This document shows, one piece after another, positions 17,613 to 26,320 of a stretch of 39,169 nt of DNA. Made by a program: the position numbers and the translations under genes. Source of the stretch: Streptococcus cuniculipharyngis. GTDB taxonomy: Bacteria > Bacillota > Bacilli > Lactobacillales > Streptococcaceae. The stretch is taken from positions 1-39,169 of the forward strand of contig NZ_VOHL01000008.1 in NCBI RefSeq assembly GCF_007859195.1, in the 5' to 3' direction. Under the pieces are notes generated by a model, which was given only the letters and a program-made list of their open reading frames with translations, did no database searches and was not told the DNA's origin. The stretch's first letter is position 1. Each line of letters begins with the position of its first letter.

Positions 17613-17954
17613 TTAGGCAATAAATTGGCGAATCGCTTCCTCTGACAGTGATGAATCGCAAACAACCTTAACCTGACCTGATTTAGCCACCAAGAGAGCA
17701 GGAACGGTCTTCATCTGATAGCGGTCCCGCAAGGCTGTAATGGCCACTTGATCTGCCAACTGATCGCTTTGGATAAAGGAGACGCTCAAAGCATCTTCCT
17801 GAGCCACTCTAGCTAATTTAGGTGCAAAGCGTTGGCAATAGGGACAGGTTGCCCGTCCAACAAAGAGAAGCAAATCTTGACCCGCAGCTAATTTTTCCTC
17901 TACTGCTTGAGGGCTGGTTTGGTCAAATTGAGCAACAATTTCTTCAAAGGTCAT
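17613..17954 (-). CDS. Small thioredoxin-like protein (bacteriocin-accessory/Bta-like)
   Basis: 113 residues with a thioredoxin fold and CPYC motif in GRATCPYCQRFAP near residues 33-45; the cis-proline segment is KTVPALLV. It has no signal peptide. The family is often named bacteriocin transport accessory protein (PedC/Bta), but no bacteriocin genes are near, so the role here is probably general disulfide chemistry. It starts 18 bases after galE with a GGAGAG ribosome site and shares the galE promoter. Confidence 0.8.
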   Translation of the reverse strand: MTFEEIVAQFDQTSPQAVEEKLAAGQDLLLFVGRATCPYCQRFAPKLARVAQEDALSVSFIQSDQLADQVAITALRDRYQMKTVPALLVAKSGQVKVVCDSSLSEEAIRQFIA

Positions 17955-17972
17955 TTTTTCTCTCCTTTTTCT

Positions 17973-18974
17973 TTAGTTACGGTCATCATACCCTTTTGGA
18001 TGGCTAGAATGCCAAGCCCAGGCTGAGGCGATAATTTTCTTAATATCATCAAATTCTGGTTTCCAACCAAGTACTTCACGAGCCTTACTTGATTCTGCAA
18101 TCAGGGTATCCGGATCTCCAGGACGACGTTCCGCCATCTCAGCAGGAATCGCATGACCTGTTACTTGACGGGCAGCCTCCAAAATCTCTAAATTTGAAAA
18201 TCCAGTAGATGAGCCCAAGTTGAAGGCTGTTGAAGCATGGCCAGCTCGAAGATAGTCAACCGCCAAAATATGAGCATCTGCCAAATCAAATGGATGCACA
18301 TAGTCACGGACATTCGTACCATCTGGTGTCTCGTAGTCATCTCCAAAAATCATAATTTTATCGCGAGAGCCTTGAGCAACCTGCAAAACAATTGGCAAGA
18401 GATGGGTCTCTGGTCCATGGTCTTCTCCAATGCTACCATCTGGTTTGGCTCCTGCTACATTAAAGTAACGTAGGGCGACAAACTTAATTCCATAAGCCTG
18501 ATCTGACCATTTCATGATTGTTTCCATCATCAACTTACTTTCACCGTAAGGATTGATTGGTCGCTGAGGTGTCGTCTCCTTAATTGGCAATTCTTCCGGG
18601 AGACCATAGGTTGCCGCTGTTGATGAAAAGACGATATTTTTCACCCCATACTCATTCATAACCTCTAATAAATTAACCATTCCGGATGTGTTATTATCAA
18701 AATATTTAAGCGGATTTTCCATGGACTCTGCTACCAAAGAGTAAGCCGCAAAATGAATAACCGCATCAACATCTGGATTTTCCGCAAAGACTTTTCCCAT
18801 AAAGGCCTTATCTGCTAAATCACCCTCATAAAAAATGGCATCTGGATGGACAGCTGCACGGTGACCTGTCACAAGATTGTCAACAACGACAACTTTTTCC
18901 TTGCCCGCTTCGATCAACCGATCAACCATATGTGAGCCGATATAGCCGGCTCCACCTAAAACAAGAACTGTCAT
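17973..18974 (-). CDS. galE: UDP-glucose 4-epimerase
   Basis: Interconverts UDP-glucose and UDP-galactose (Leloir pathway and supply for surface polysaccharide). 333 residues. The NAD-binding motif GGAGYIG is at 7-13, catalytic Ser at about 117-118 and the YxxxK pair at Tyr143/Lys147 (NPYGESK): a short-chain dehydrogenase/reductase fold. Start is supported by GGAGGAG. No galK or galT is adjacent, which suggests a polysaccharide or housekeeping role. The thioredoxin-like gene follows in the same transcript. Confidence 0.96.
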   Translation of the reverse strand: MTVLVLGGAGYIGSHMVDRLIEAGKEKVVVVDNLVTGHRAAVHPDAIFYEGDLADKAFMGKVFAENPDVDAVIHFAAYSLVAESMENPLKYFDNNTSGMVNLLEVMNEYGVKNIVFSSTAATYGLPEELPIKETTPQRPINPYGESKLMMETIMKWSDQAYGIKFVALRYFNVAGAKPDGSIGEDHGPETHLLPIVLQVAQGSRDKIMIFGDDYETPDGTNVRDYVHPFDLADAHILAVDYLRAGHASTAFNLGSSTGFSNLEILEAARQVTGHAIPAEMAERRPGDPDTLIAESSKAREVLGWKPEFDDIKKIIASAWAWHSSHPKGYDDRN

Positions 18975-19006
18975 TTTTTCTCCTCCATGTCTTCATTATC
19001 GTTATC

Positions 19007-19035
19007 ATTATAACTTTTTCAGACAATTTTTTCAA
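19007..19035 (-). promoter_or_regulatory. Sigma-A promoter of galE
   Basis: On the minus strand TTGAAA (19030-19035), 17 bases, TATAAT (19007-19012). adcB ends just upstream without a clear terminator, so some read-through is possible. Confidence 0.8.
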
Positions 19036-19050
19036 TTGACAAAGCCGGTC

Positions 19051-19863
19051 TTACTTTTTAACCCTCAGAAAACGACATAAGCCAGTCACTAAAAACAAGG
19101 CAACAAAAATAATCGTGATGGTTGCACTGGCCGGTGTTTCCCAAAAGTAGGAAGCAAAAACACCACCAACCATGCCAATAAATCCAATCACAATGGCTAG
19201 AAGGATAACGCTACGGAAACTACGACCCAAGCGCATGGCTATGCTAGCAGGTAGGACCATGATAGTAGATACCAGCAAGGCACCTGCTGCTGGAATCATG
19301 AGCGAAATAGCAATCCCTGTGATGACATTAAACAGTAAAGACATCAAACGCACAGGGAGCCCGTCAACAAAAGCGGTATCTTCATCAAAGGTCAACAGGT
19401 ACATGGGACGAATAAATAAAAAAGTCAAAACAAGAATAAGAATTGCCATCAGAAATAGCCCCCAGACCTGGCCTGTACTAATGGTAATAATGGAGCCAAA
19501 TAAATATTGATCCAAACTGAGAGAAGAGCCTGCTTCAATTTTACTCATGATCATCAGGGAAATAGCCAGGCCCAAGGACATCAAGATAGCGGTAGCAATT
19601 TCCATATGATGCTGGTAAACAGTACGCAGGTATTCCAAAAATAGGGCAGCCAAGACTACCACAAACAAGGTAGAAAAGGTTGGAGAAAGTCCTAAGGCTA
19701 GCCCTAGAGCTACCCCCGCCAAAGAAACGTGACTAAGGGTATCGCTCATCAGACTCTGACTACGGAGAATCAAAAATATTCCTAAAATCGGGGCAAACAG
19801 GCTAATCGCAATGACTGCCAATAAGGCCCTTTGCATAAATCCATAAGATAACAACTCAATCAA
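19051..19863 (-). CDS. adcB: Zinc ABC transporter permease
   Basis: Membrane channel of the AdcABC zinc importer (ABC-3 family). 270 residues, almost all hydrophobic, with roughly eight membrane helices and the conserved [18 protein letters not shown] segment. I use the TTG at 19863: it is preceded by GGAGGTGA inside adcC, and no alternative ATG occurs before residue 10. It overlaps adcC by eight bases, a sign of coupled translation. The zinc-binding lipoprotein AdcA is not in this window. Confidence 0.93.
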   Translation of the reverse strand: MIELLSYGFMQRALLAVIAISLFAPILGIFLILRSQSLMSDTLSHVSLAGVALGLALGLSPTFSTLFVVVLAALFLEYLRTVYQHHMEIATAILMSLGLAISLMIMSKIEAGSSLSLDQYLFGSIITISTGQVWGLFLMAILILVLTFLFIRPMYLLTFDEDTAFVDGLPVRLMSLLFNVITGIAISLMIPAAGALLVSTIMVLPASIAMRLGRSFRSVILLAIVIGFIGMVGGVFASYFWETPASATITIIFVALFLVTGLCRFLRVKK

Positions 19864-20563
19864 CTGAACTCACCTCCCCATCTGCCTCATGCACATTAAA
19901 ACACCGCCAAGGCAACTGTTGATTACGGACCAAATGAATATTACGGTCAGCATAGGCCTTAACCTCATCTGGATCATGAGTGATCATGAGGACTGATTTC
20001 CCATGTTGATGAGCATTATGGTGCATGAGGTCATAAAAGGTTTTAATCGTTCCAGCATCCATTCCTGTGGTTGGCTCATCCAAAATAAAAACATCTGGAT
20101 CAGAGGCAAAGAGTCTGGCAATAACCACTCGCTGCTTCTGCCCTCCGGATAGGCTACCAATAGATTTCTGCCTGTTATCCCACATGCCGACAGATTCCAA
20201 GCTTGCTTGAACATGCTCATCATCGTGCTGATCTAGCTGTTTGAGCCAGCCCTTCCTTGGATACCGGCCCGACCGGACAAATTCCTCAACCGTACTTGGA
20301 AAACCCGCATTAAAACTAGCAATTTGCTGAGGAAGATAGGCTAGACGAAGCTTTTTACCCGCTATATTCTCCTTAGCAATCGTCACTCGGCCACTCTTAG
20401 GCCGTAAAATCCCTAAAGTTGCCTTAATTAGGGTTGATTTAGCCGCCCCATTTTCTCCCGTTAAGGTGACAAATTCTCCACTGTCCAAATGGTAGTGAAT
20501 TCCCTCCAAAACAGGTTCATTATCATACTGATAGGATAAATTTTCTACTGTTAAATAACGCAT
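19856..20563 (-). CDS. adcC: Zinc ABC transporter ATP-binding protein
   Basis: ATPase that powers zinc uptake through AdcB. 235 residues from the ATG at 20563; a TTG one codon upstream is less likely. Walker A is GENGAAKST (about 36-44), with Ala where Gly is usual; the signature is LSGGQKQR; Walker B is [12 protein letters not shown]; the H-loop is MITHD. The ATG shares one base with the adcR stop (TGATG), so translation is coupled. Confidence 0.96.
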   Translation of the reverse strand: MRYLTVENLSYQYDNEPVLEGIHYHLDSGEFVTLTGENGAAKSTLIKATLGILRPKSGRVTIAKENIAGKKLRLAYLPQQIASFNAGFPSTVEEFVRSGRYPRKGWLKQLDQHDDEHVQASLESVGMWDNRQKSIGSLSGGQKQRVVIARLFASDPDVFILDEPTTGMDAGTIKTFYDLMHHNAHQHGKSVLMITHDPDEVKAYADRNIHLVRNQQLPWRCFNVHEADGEVSSVD

Positions 20564-21003
20564 CAATCCACCTCCAAGCGTTGGGTAAATGCTTGCACAA
20601 ATCGCTCCAAAACTGCTTGCTCTTCTGAAGAAAATCGCTGCAAAATTGCTTGATAAACCTGCAAGGTTTGCAGATGATGTTGAGCATGTTCCTGAGCAAT
20701 CGGCAGAGCCTTAGTTGTCAAAACCAACTGGCTTCTACGGGCATCTTCGGGATGCTTTCGACGACTCAATAAGTCCTGATCTTCTAAATTTTTAATCGCC
20801 TTGGTTATGGCCGGCTGACTAACACGAAGACGCTTGGCCAAGTCTGAATTGGTCAAATCCTCCTCAGCCAAGAGCATCAAAATATGCTCCTGTGTATTGG
20901 TCAGCTCAAAACCACTCTGGCAGGAACCGATTAAGAGCTCCTGCTGATTCTCAGCTTTTAGAATCACTGCTTTAACTAGAGCATCAATTTGCTTTGCTAG
21001 CAT
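20563..21003 (-). CDS. adcR: Zinc-responsive MarR-family repressor
   Basis: Binds TTAACYRGTTAA operators when loaded with zinc and represses zinc-uptake genes. 146 residues starting [11 protein letters not shown] at the ATG at 21003. An in-frame ATG at 21018 overlaps the GAGGTGG ribosome site and is rejected. The winged helix-turn-helix is [19 protein letters not shown]; His- and Glu-rich zinc-site segments are at the N-terminal helix and around [10 protein letters not shown]. First gene of adcRCB, with an AdcR box in its own promoter, so autoregulated. Confidence 0.96.
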   Translation of the reverse strand: MLAKQIDALVKAVILKAENQQELLIGSCQSGFELTNTQEHILMLLAEEDLTNSDLAKRLRVSQPAITKAIKNLEDQDLLSRRKHPEDARRSQLVLTTKALPIAQEHAQHHLQTLQVYQAILQRFSSEEQAVLERFVQAFTQRLEVD

Positions 21004-21022
21004 AATAAACCACCTCATTTTC

Positions 21023-21034
21023 TTAACCAGTTAA
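21023..21034. promoter_or_regulatory. AdcR operator
   Basis: TTAACCAGTTAA, a perfect match to the AdcR consensus TTAACYRGTTAA, touching the adcR -10 and covering the transcription start. Confidence 0.95.
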
Positions 21035-21062
21035 TTATAACGTAAAAAAAAAGAGATTTCAA
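21034..21062 (-). promoter_or_regulatory. adcRCB sigma-A promoter
   Basis: On the minus strand TTGAAA (21057-21062), 17 bases with a T9 run, TATAAT (21034-21039). Confidence 0.88.
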
Positions 21063-21134
21063 GCCTCACCTACCAATTACCGCCAGCTAATAAAACTAGC
21101 CAACATTTGAGGGATTAGACTTGATAACTCCTTG

Positions 21135-21986
21135 CTAAGATAGGACTCTAACCTTATACACTTCTCGACAAAATCCTTTCATGCTATTAACCACCCTATC
21201 CGCCCGCTTTTCATTGGCACAAAGGGCAAAAACAGTCGGACCACTGCCTGTCATCAGGGCAATATCTGCTCCTGCCTTCATCATCTTGTCCTTGACTTTC
21301 TGAATAAAGGGATGCTTGCTAATACTGATATCCTCTAAAGAATTTCCCATATAAGCAAGAGCTTGGGGATAATCATTGGCCAACAAGGCTGCTGCTAGAC
21401 GAGTAATATCCACACGCTGAATGGTATGGGGATCGATTTCCTTGAAAATTGTCCGCGTTGAAATGCCAAAATGGGGCTTAACCAGAACTGCCCAAGAGGA
21501 CAAGTCCACCGCCAAAGGCTCAACCACTTCACCCTTACCAGTCACTAAGGAGCACCCTGCTTCGATACAATAGGGGACATCACTGCCAATTTCAAAGCCT
21601 ATGTTACGCAAATGCTCCTGACTTAGCCCCAGCTGCCACAACTGATTTAATCCCCTTAGGGTAGCTGCCGCATCTGTCGACCCCCCACCTAGACCGGCAC
21701 AAATGGGAATTTTCTTTTCGAGATGGATTTTTACCCCACGTTTAATCCCATACTTCTCCCTTAGTAAACAGACTGACTTGTACACGTCATTACGTTCATT
21801 CAAGGGCATGCGACAGTTGTTTGATTCTAAGATAATCTCGTCACCAGGCCAATCGGTTAAGGTAACATAGTCATTCAAATCCACGCTCACCATAATCATA
21901 GCGAGGTCATGGTATCCATCTGGCCGCCGCCCTAAAATATCCAAGCCTAAATTGATTTTTGCTGGGGCTTTTTCTATAATTTCCAT
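21135..21986 (-). CDS. ispE: 4-diphosphocytidyl-2-C-methyl-D-erythritol kinase homologue
   Basis: GHMP-family kinase, 283 residues. The N-terminal motif is KAPAKINLGLDILGRRPDGYHD; the ATP loop is PICAGLGGGSTDAA; the C-terminal motif is TGSGPTVFAL. IspE phosphorylates CDP-methylerythritol in the DXP isoprenoid pathway. Streptococci are known for the mevalonate pathway instead, so a lone ispE beside adcR (an arrangement I recall from group A streptococci) may have another substrate. No promoter is clear upstream; it may be read from the efp-nusB unit through a terminator. Confidence 0.92.
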   Translation of the reverse strand: MEIIEKAPAKINLGLDILGRRPDGYHDLAMIMVSVDLNDYVTLTDWPGDEIILESNNCRMPLNERNDVYKSVCLLREKYGIKRGVKIHLEKKIPICAGLGGGSTDAAATLRGLNQLWQLGLSQEHLRNIGFEIGSDVPYCIEAGCSLVTGKGEVVEPLAVDLSSWAVLVKPHFGISTRTIFKEIDPHTIQRVDITRLAAALLANDYPQALAYMGNSLEDISISKHPFIQKVKDKMMKAGADIALMTGSGPTVFALCANEKRADRVVNSMKGFCREVYKVRVLS

Positions 21987-22052
21987 CCTTTACCTTCTAT
22001 CCCATTGACAAATTGCCGGCCCATGGCAGAAATTGTTTCCAAACAGATGAAT

Positions 22053-22085
22053 AAAACAGAAGTAAAAATCAGTTACTTCTGTTTT
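22053..22085 (-). terminator. Terminator after nusB
   Basis: Perfect 13-base arms (AAAACAGAAGTAA at 22053-22065, TTACTTCTGTTTT at 22073-22085) around a seven-base loop. The stem ends in U on the minus strand, with only a short extra U-run. Confidence 0.8.
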
Positions 22086-22089
22086 CATC

Positions 22090-22518
22090 TTAGTCAGTTA
22101 CAAAACGAGTTAACAACCCATTGATAAAGCGTGCCGATTGGTCATCTGCATATTTTTTAGCAATTTCGATGGCTTCATTTAACGCTACACGAGCTGGCGT
22201 ATCATCCACATAGGTCATTTCATAAAGCCCCAATCGTAGGATAACCTTATCCGTTAGACTCAACCGTTCCAAGGACCAACCGGTTTTTAAATGTTGAGCA
22301 ATAAGCTGGTCTAGGTCTGCTTGATTATCCTTGACACCCGACACTAGGTTAAGGATAAAAGCAGGGGTGTCTAAAACCTGATCATCGGCTAAATCCTTAT
22401 CATAAACATAGGCAAACTGCGTCAATGACAAGAAATCCCCACCAAACTCCATGGCAAACAAGGCTTGAAAGGCACGCTCACGCAAATCTCGTCTGGAATT
22501 GTCAAATCGTTTAGTCAT
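22090..22518 (-). CDS. nusB: Transcription antitermination factor NusB
   Basis: Binds boxA RNA with NusE (S10) for antitermination of rRNA operons. 142 residues, all-helical. The N-terminus is [17 protein letters not shown]; the C-terminal helices include [28 protein letters not shown], here split by function only in my reading. It overlaps the Asp23-like gene by eight bases. The efp, asp23-like, nusB order is standard in streptococci. Confidence 0.96.
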   Translation of the reverse strand: MTKRFDNSRRDLRERAFQALFAMEFGGDFLSLTQFAYVYDKDLADDQVLDTPAFILNLVSGVKDNQADLDQLIAQHLKTGWSLERLSLTDKVILRLGLYEMTYVDDTPARVALNEAIEIAKKYADDQSARFINGLLTRFVTD

Positions 22519-22900
22519 TCAGGAAATCCTCATCAAACAAAGACTTCATGTCTGGTTTAGGCGTTTTCTCCGGAACAATCCCAACCACATGAACATTAAC
22601 AGCTGCCACGGTCACCTCAGCCATATCATAAATGGCTGACTTAACCGCCTGTTGGATAGCCACAGAAACAGTTGGAACATTGACACCATACTGTAGATGA
22701 ACGTAGAGATCTACATTTAGGGACCCATCCTCTTGCGTCTCTAAATATACCCCTTTGCCAAGTGTTTTCTTGCTCAAGGTATCTGCCATTTTTTTGTTGT
22801 GTAAGGAATGAACACCTTCTACCTTGGTCGCTGCAATGCCCGTAATGACTTCCAAGACACGCGGTGAGATGATGATATCACCAATGGTTTCTTTTGTCAT
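22511..22900 (-). CDS. Asp23/Gls24 family protein (YqhY type)
   Basis: 129 residues with the Asp23 domain ([20 protein letters not shown] and the [15 protein letters not shown] segment). The family is tied to envelope stress and, in Bacillus YqhY, to acetyl-CoA carboxylase control; the exact role here is not known. It lies between efp and nusB. A strong hairpin separates it from efp. Confidence 0.92.
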   Translation of the reverse strand: MTKETIGDIIISPRVLEVITGIAATKVEGVHSLHNKKMADTLSKKTLGKGVYLETQEDGSLNVDLYVHLQYGVNVPTVSVAIQQAVKSAIYDMAEVTVAAVNVHVVGIVPEKTPKPDMKSLFDEDFLND

Positions 22901-22923
22901 AACATTATCCTTTCATTCTGAAC

Positions 22924-22949
22924 AAGGATTGAAGTAACCTTCAATCCTT
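22924..22949 (-). other. Perfect 11-bp hairpin between efp and the asp23-like gene
   Basis: AAGGATTGAAG (22924-22934) and CTTCAATCCTT (22939-22949) around a four-base loop, directly after the efp stop. The U-run is poor, so it may be a partial terminator or an RNA-processing/stability stem that lowers downstream expression. Confidence 0.75.
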
Positions 22950-22954
22950 AGCGA

Positions 22955-23515
22955 TTAAGCACGAGACACATAAGTTCCTTCAGCCGTATTGATAATCAAT
23001 TTTTGACCTGCTTCAATAAAGTCTGGCACGTTGACCACTAGGCCTGTCTCCATGGTCGCTGGTTTACCAGATCCAGTGACTGTCGCTCCTTTAATTGATG
23101 GCTGTGTTTCTGCCACAGTTAATTCAACTGTTGTTGGTACTGTCACACCGATAACTTCTGTTCCGTAAAACTGGATTTTTACATCTGAATTTTCCAAGAT
23201 GTAAAGTAATTCATTTTCAACGTTTGCTACTGGAATTTCGTATTGGTCATAGCTTTCTGTATCCATGAAGTAAGCTGTGTCATCCATTTTGTAAAGGTAT
23301 TGAGCTGGGCGAGTTTCAATAATAGCTTGCTCAAATTTTTCCTCTGGACGGTAGCTGGTATCAAAAGTTGACCCTGTACGCACATCGCGCAACTTCATCC
23401 GCATGATGGTATTTCCCTTACCTGGTTTATGGTGACTTGCTTCCAAAACCTTAATCAATTTACCATCTGCTGTTTCAAAGGTCATTCCAGCCTTTAGTTT
23501 ACTTGCTTCAATCAT
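22955..23515 (-). CDS. efp: Translation elongation factor P
   Basis: Relieves ribosome stalling at consecutive prolines. 186 residues, three beta-barrel domains. The loop that reaches the peptidyl-transferase centre is HHKPGKGNT, with Lys at its tip near residue 32; whether it is modified cannot be seen. The ETPS-repeat surface protein has few adjacent prolines, so no direct link is implied. It has its own promoter, and a stem-loop follows the stop. Confidence 0.98.
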   Translation of the reverse strand: MIEASKLKAGMTFETADGKLIKVLEASHHKPGKGNTIMRMKLRDVRTGSTFDTSYRPEEKFEQAIIETRPAQYLYKMDDTAYFMDTESYDQYEIPVANVENELLYILENSDVKIQFYGTEVIGVTVPTTVELTVAETQPSIKGATVTGSGKPATMETGLVVNVPDFIEAGQKLIINTAEGTYVSRA

Positions 23516-23548
23516 GTCTTTACCTCTTCACTAAATTATTATCACTTC

Positions 23549-23577
23549 ATTTTATCATAAAATGAGCTAGAACTCAA
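23549..23577 (-). promoter_or_regulatory. Sigma-A promoter of the efp unit
   Basis: On the minus strand TTGAGT (23572-23577), 17 bases, TAAAAT (23549-23554), with TG before the -10. Confidence 0.75.
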
Positions 23578-23607
23578 ATGGTTTGGTAAAAATCCCCGAG
23601 CTGAGCG

Positions 23608-23634
23608 CTAGCAAATGCCCAATAGGCAGGCTAG
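23608..23634. other. Interrupted hairpin in the efp upstream region
   Basis: CTAGC/GCTAG outer arms and TGCC/GGCA inner arms (23608-23634) with small bulges. No U-run follows directly on either strand. The rest of 23578-23700 shows no gene. Confidence 0.55.
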
Positions 23635-23691
23635 AACTAACCCTAATTTGAACACCGGCAGATGCTTTTAACACTTAGTGTCATTCTCTTG

Positions 23692-23731
23692 AGTAAAGCT
23701 TCCTAATCCCCTATGTGATTAGAGAGCTTCA
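23692..23731 (-). terminator. Probable terminator of the HAD-pyrophosphatase gene
   Basis: AAGCT and CTAATC arms pair across about 40 bases with a two-base internal mismatch; a short U-run follows on the minus-strand transcript. Weaker than the other terminators in the window. Confidence 0.5.
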
Positions 23732-23735
23732 CCAA

Positions 23736-25142
23736 TTAATCCTCTTTTTGCTGCTCTCTTTGCTTTTGGCGAGCCTGAGCCTTGCGAATCTGACGATCTA
23801 GCTCCAAGCTGATGGCTGGTTCTGGTGCAAAATGCTGATGCCAATCAGCTGGCTTGAGAATTTTTCCCGTCGCAGGATCAAAATGCGCCTTACCATCTGG
23901 GAAAACCTTACCCATATTTGCCTCATGAACACTGTCAAAAATCGGCTTGGGATCAACCCCCATCAGAGTGAAAGAGCCATAACTAAAATAAAGAAGATCT
24001 GCCAAAGCATCTACCTGGCCGAGCAAGGCATCCTTACTTGGAGGGGTTTGCTTTACTTTAGCAACAGCCTGGTCCAAAGCCCGGTGGAGACTGGCTATGC
24101 TTTGCTCAAAATCTGCTGAGCTTGTTTGACTCGCATAAAGAAATTCAACCAACTCCTCAATCTTAAAATTAGCCCGATGACTGGCCTGAATGGGATCAAA
24201 GGCCTGTGGAATATCTTGGAGACGACCATCCATTAACTCATGGAAATCTCTGACCTTATTAAAATTATCATCACTACTGCTGAAATTGATGTCATTTTCT
24301 AGATGAATCAGGCCATAGTGGGCTAGGGCTTTGGCTATACCATCTTGATTATTACTACTGGTTGTGTAAGCGGCTGCTTTTTTGGCCTCCTCCGTCCCAT
24401 TTCCCATGGCGACACCAATCCCTACTCCTGCCAGCATTTCAAGGTCATTATCCGAATCGCCAAAGGCCATCACTTCTTGAACATCAAAACCAAAATACCT
24501 ACCAACTCGGCGAATACCAGCCAACTTAGACATATTCTTAGCAATCAAATCAGCCGAATAAGGACTACTTCTGGTAATGGTCAGTTGAGGAAATTTCTCC
24601 CTAAGTACCTGAGTTTCCTCCTTGGTTGCGACCAAGACAACTTGATAAATCGGTTTTTGAACAATGGTTAATAGGTTACTATGATTCTGTGGCTTAATCC
24701 GGCGAACCACATGTTTAAAACTCCTTTGAACTGTTCGTGCCCATTCTTTAGGAATAAGCCGACTAACCAGTTGACCAAAACGGCTAGTTCCCATATTGAT
24801 GATATTGGATCCAACCAGACCTGTCTCGGTTCCCAAAGAAATTTCTCGCCTTTTGTTTGACGCATATTTGATGACACGATAAAGGTCTTTTTTACTGAGG
24901 GCATTGGCATAAATCACCTGATCCCGTGTGAAAATGTATTGACCGTTGTAGCTAACAGCAAAATCTAACTCTAGATTTTCCATAAAACGGTTAATAAAAC
25001 TTGGTCCTCGTCCAGTAGCCACTCCAACCAGAATTCCCTGCTGGTGCAACTCTTTGATTGCTTTTTGTGTTGATTTTTGAACGGATTTTATGTCATTTAA
25101 CAAGGTTCCATCAATATCAAAACACACTGCCTTAATCGCCAT
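23736..25142 (-). CDS. Cof-type HAD phosphatase fused to a MazG/PRA-PH-like pyrophosphatase domain
   Basis: 468 residues. Residues 1 to about 270 are a Cof/HAD-IIB phosphatase: nucleophile motif CFDIDGTLL near 7-15, GVATGRG, and the late Asp motif AFGDSDNDLEML. After a linker (about 270-310), residues about 310-420 resemble an all-alpha NTP pyrophosphatase with EELVEF and DALADLLYFSYG, the paired acidic metal-binding helices, then HEANMGKVFPDGK. The end is a basic, Gln-rich tail. Such a protein could hydrolyse a nucleotide to a monophosphate and then dephosphorylate it, but the substrate is unknown. It has a GGAGGAAGG ribosome site and is divergent from the asparaginase gene. Confidence 0.85.
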   Translation of the reverse strand: MAIKAVCFDIDGTLLNDIKSVQKSTQKAIKELHQQGILVGVATGRGPSFINRFMENLELDFAVSYNGQYIFTRDQVIYANALSKKDLYRVIKYASNKRREISLGTETGLVGSNIINMGTSRFGQLVSRLIPKEWARTVQRSFKHVVRRIKPQNHSNLLTIVQKPIYQVVLVATKEETQVLREKFPQLTITRSSPYSADLIAKNMSKLAGIRRVGRYFGFDVQEVMAFGDSDNDLEMLAGVGIGVAMGNGTEEAKKAAAYTTSSNNQDGIAKALAHYGLIHLENDINFSSSDDNFNKVRDFHELMDGRLQDIPQAFDPIQASHRANFKIEELVEFLYASQTSSADFEQSIASLHRALDQAVAKVKQTPPSKDALLGQVDALADLLYFSYGSFTLMGVDPKPIFDSVHEANMGKVFPDGKAHFDPATGKILKPADWHQHFAPEPAISLELDRQIRKAQARQKQREQQKED

Positions 25143-25170
25143 CTAACACCTTCCTCCAACTGACTTGTCT

Positions 25171-25199
25171 TTAACTTTACACCACAAATATGATACAAT
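25171..25199 (+). promoter_or_regulatory. Promoter of the asparaginase gene
   Basis: TTAACT (25171-25176), 17 bases, TACAAT (25194-25199). The -10 lies within a 7-bp-arm inverted repeat. Confidence 0.6.
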
Positions 25200-25207
25200 A
25201 ATCATAT
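25188..25207. promoter_or_regulatory. Inverted repeat over the asparaginase -10 (possible operator)
   Basis: ATATGAT (25188-25194) and ATCATAT (25201-25207) flank six bases. It is a perfect palindrome placed over the -10, in the divergent gap with the HAD fusion gene. No known regulator is recognised. Confidence 0.55.
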
Positions 25208-25234
25208 CACATTTTAAGATTGAAAGAAAAGATT

Positions 25235-26194
25235 ATGAAAAAAATTCTTGTATTACATACCGGAGGGACCATTTCCATGCAAACGGATCAAGCAGGAAAG
25301 GTACGCCCAGATAAGGTAAATCCCATGAACCAGGTTAACATCGAAGGCAGCGAACTAGCCCTTGAGGTGATGGACGTATTTAATTTGCCTAGCCCCCATA
25401 TGCGGCCTGACCATATGCTCAGGCTTTACCACCTCATTCAAGAAAAAGCTGAGCACGTTCAGGGCGTAGTCATTACTCATGGGACCGATACGCTGGAAGA
25501 AACGGCCTATTTTTTGGACACCATGGACCTGCCGCCCATCCCAGTTGTTCTGACAGGGGCCATGCGATCGTCTAATGACCTAGGCAGCGACGGAATCTAT
25601 AACTATCGATCAGCCCTACGAGTAGCTAGCCATGACAAGGCGGCTGACAAGGGGGTTTTAGTGGTCATGAATGATGAGATTCATGCTGCTAAATATGTTA
25701 CCAAGACTCATACCACCAACGTTTCGACCTTTCAGACACCAACCCACGGTCCACTTGGCATTATCATGAAACACGATCTACTCTTTTTCCAAACAGCCGA
25801 GCCTCGTGTTCGTTTTGACCTCAAGCAAGTTGCAGGAACAGTTCCCATCATCAAGGCTTATGCTGGTATGGGAGACAGCATTATCAGTCTGCTAACCCCT
25901 GATAACATTGATGGAATCGTCATTGAAGCCCTCGGTGCAGGAAATCTACCACCTGATGCCCTACCTGCCCTCAAACAACTCATCAATCAAGGCATTCCAG
26001 TCGTTTTGGTTTCTCGTTGTTTTAATGGCATTGCTGAACCAGTCTATGCCTATGAGGGAGGCGGTGTTGACTTGACTCAAATGGGCGTCATGTTTGTCAA
26101 GGAACTCAACGCTCCCAAGGCCCGTCTGAAACTACTCATCGCCCTCAATGCAGGCCTGACCGGAATCGCCTTAAAAGATTATATTGAAGGATAA
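25235..26194 (+). CDS. ansA: L-asparaginase, cytoplasmic type I
   Basis: Hydrolyses asparagine to aspartate and ammonia. 319 residues from the ATG at 25235; the upstream in-frame TTG at 25220 would add five residues and is less likely. The first catalytic Thr motif is LHTGGTISM near residue 10; the second is THGTDTLEETAYFL near 85, with its Thr-Asp-Lys partners downstream. No signal peptide, so intracellular. The ribosome site is weak (GAAAG). A terminator follows. Confidence 0.95.
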   Translation: MKKILVLHTGGTISMQTDQAGKVRPDKVNPMNQVNIEGSELALEVMDVFNLPSPHMRPDHMLRLYHLIQEKAEHVQGVVITHGTDTLEETAYFLDTMDLPPIPVVLTGAMRSSNDLGSDGIYNYRSALRVASHDKAADKGVLVVMNDEIHAAKYVTKTHTTNVSTFQTPTHGPLGIIMKHDLLFFQTAEPRVRFDLKQVAGTVPIIKAYAGMGDSIISLLTPDNIDGIVIEALGAGNLPPDALPALKQLINQGIPVVLVSRCFNGIAEPVYAYEGGGVDLTQMGVMFVKELNAPKARLKLLIALNAGLTGIALKDYIEG

Positions 26195-26198
26195 GAAA

Positions 26199-26230
26199 GC
26201 CTCTCGTGCCGATAGCACCAGAGGTTTTTT
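26199..26230 (+). terminator. Intrinsic terminator of ansA
   Basis: CCTCTCGTGC (26200-26209) pairs with GCACCAGAGG (26215-26224), one C-C mismatch, followed by six T. Confidence 0.88.
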
Positions 26231-26320
26231 CTCATCTAACAAGCAAAACAAACAATAAAACTCAAAAAAGAGTTAGCTTTTTCCTGTTCTAGCAAGTGAA
26301 ACAGGCAAATCATCCTTGCC

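Noticed and set aside
17613..17954. Bacteriocin locus suggested by the Bta/PedC-like thioredoxin
   Set aside because: No precursor peptide with a double-glycine leader, immunity gene or peptide ABC transporter is present; it is co-transcribed with galE.
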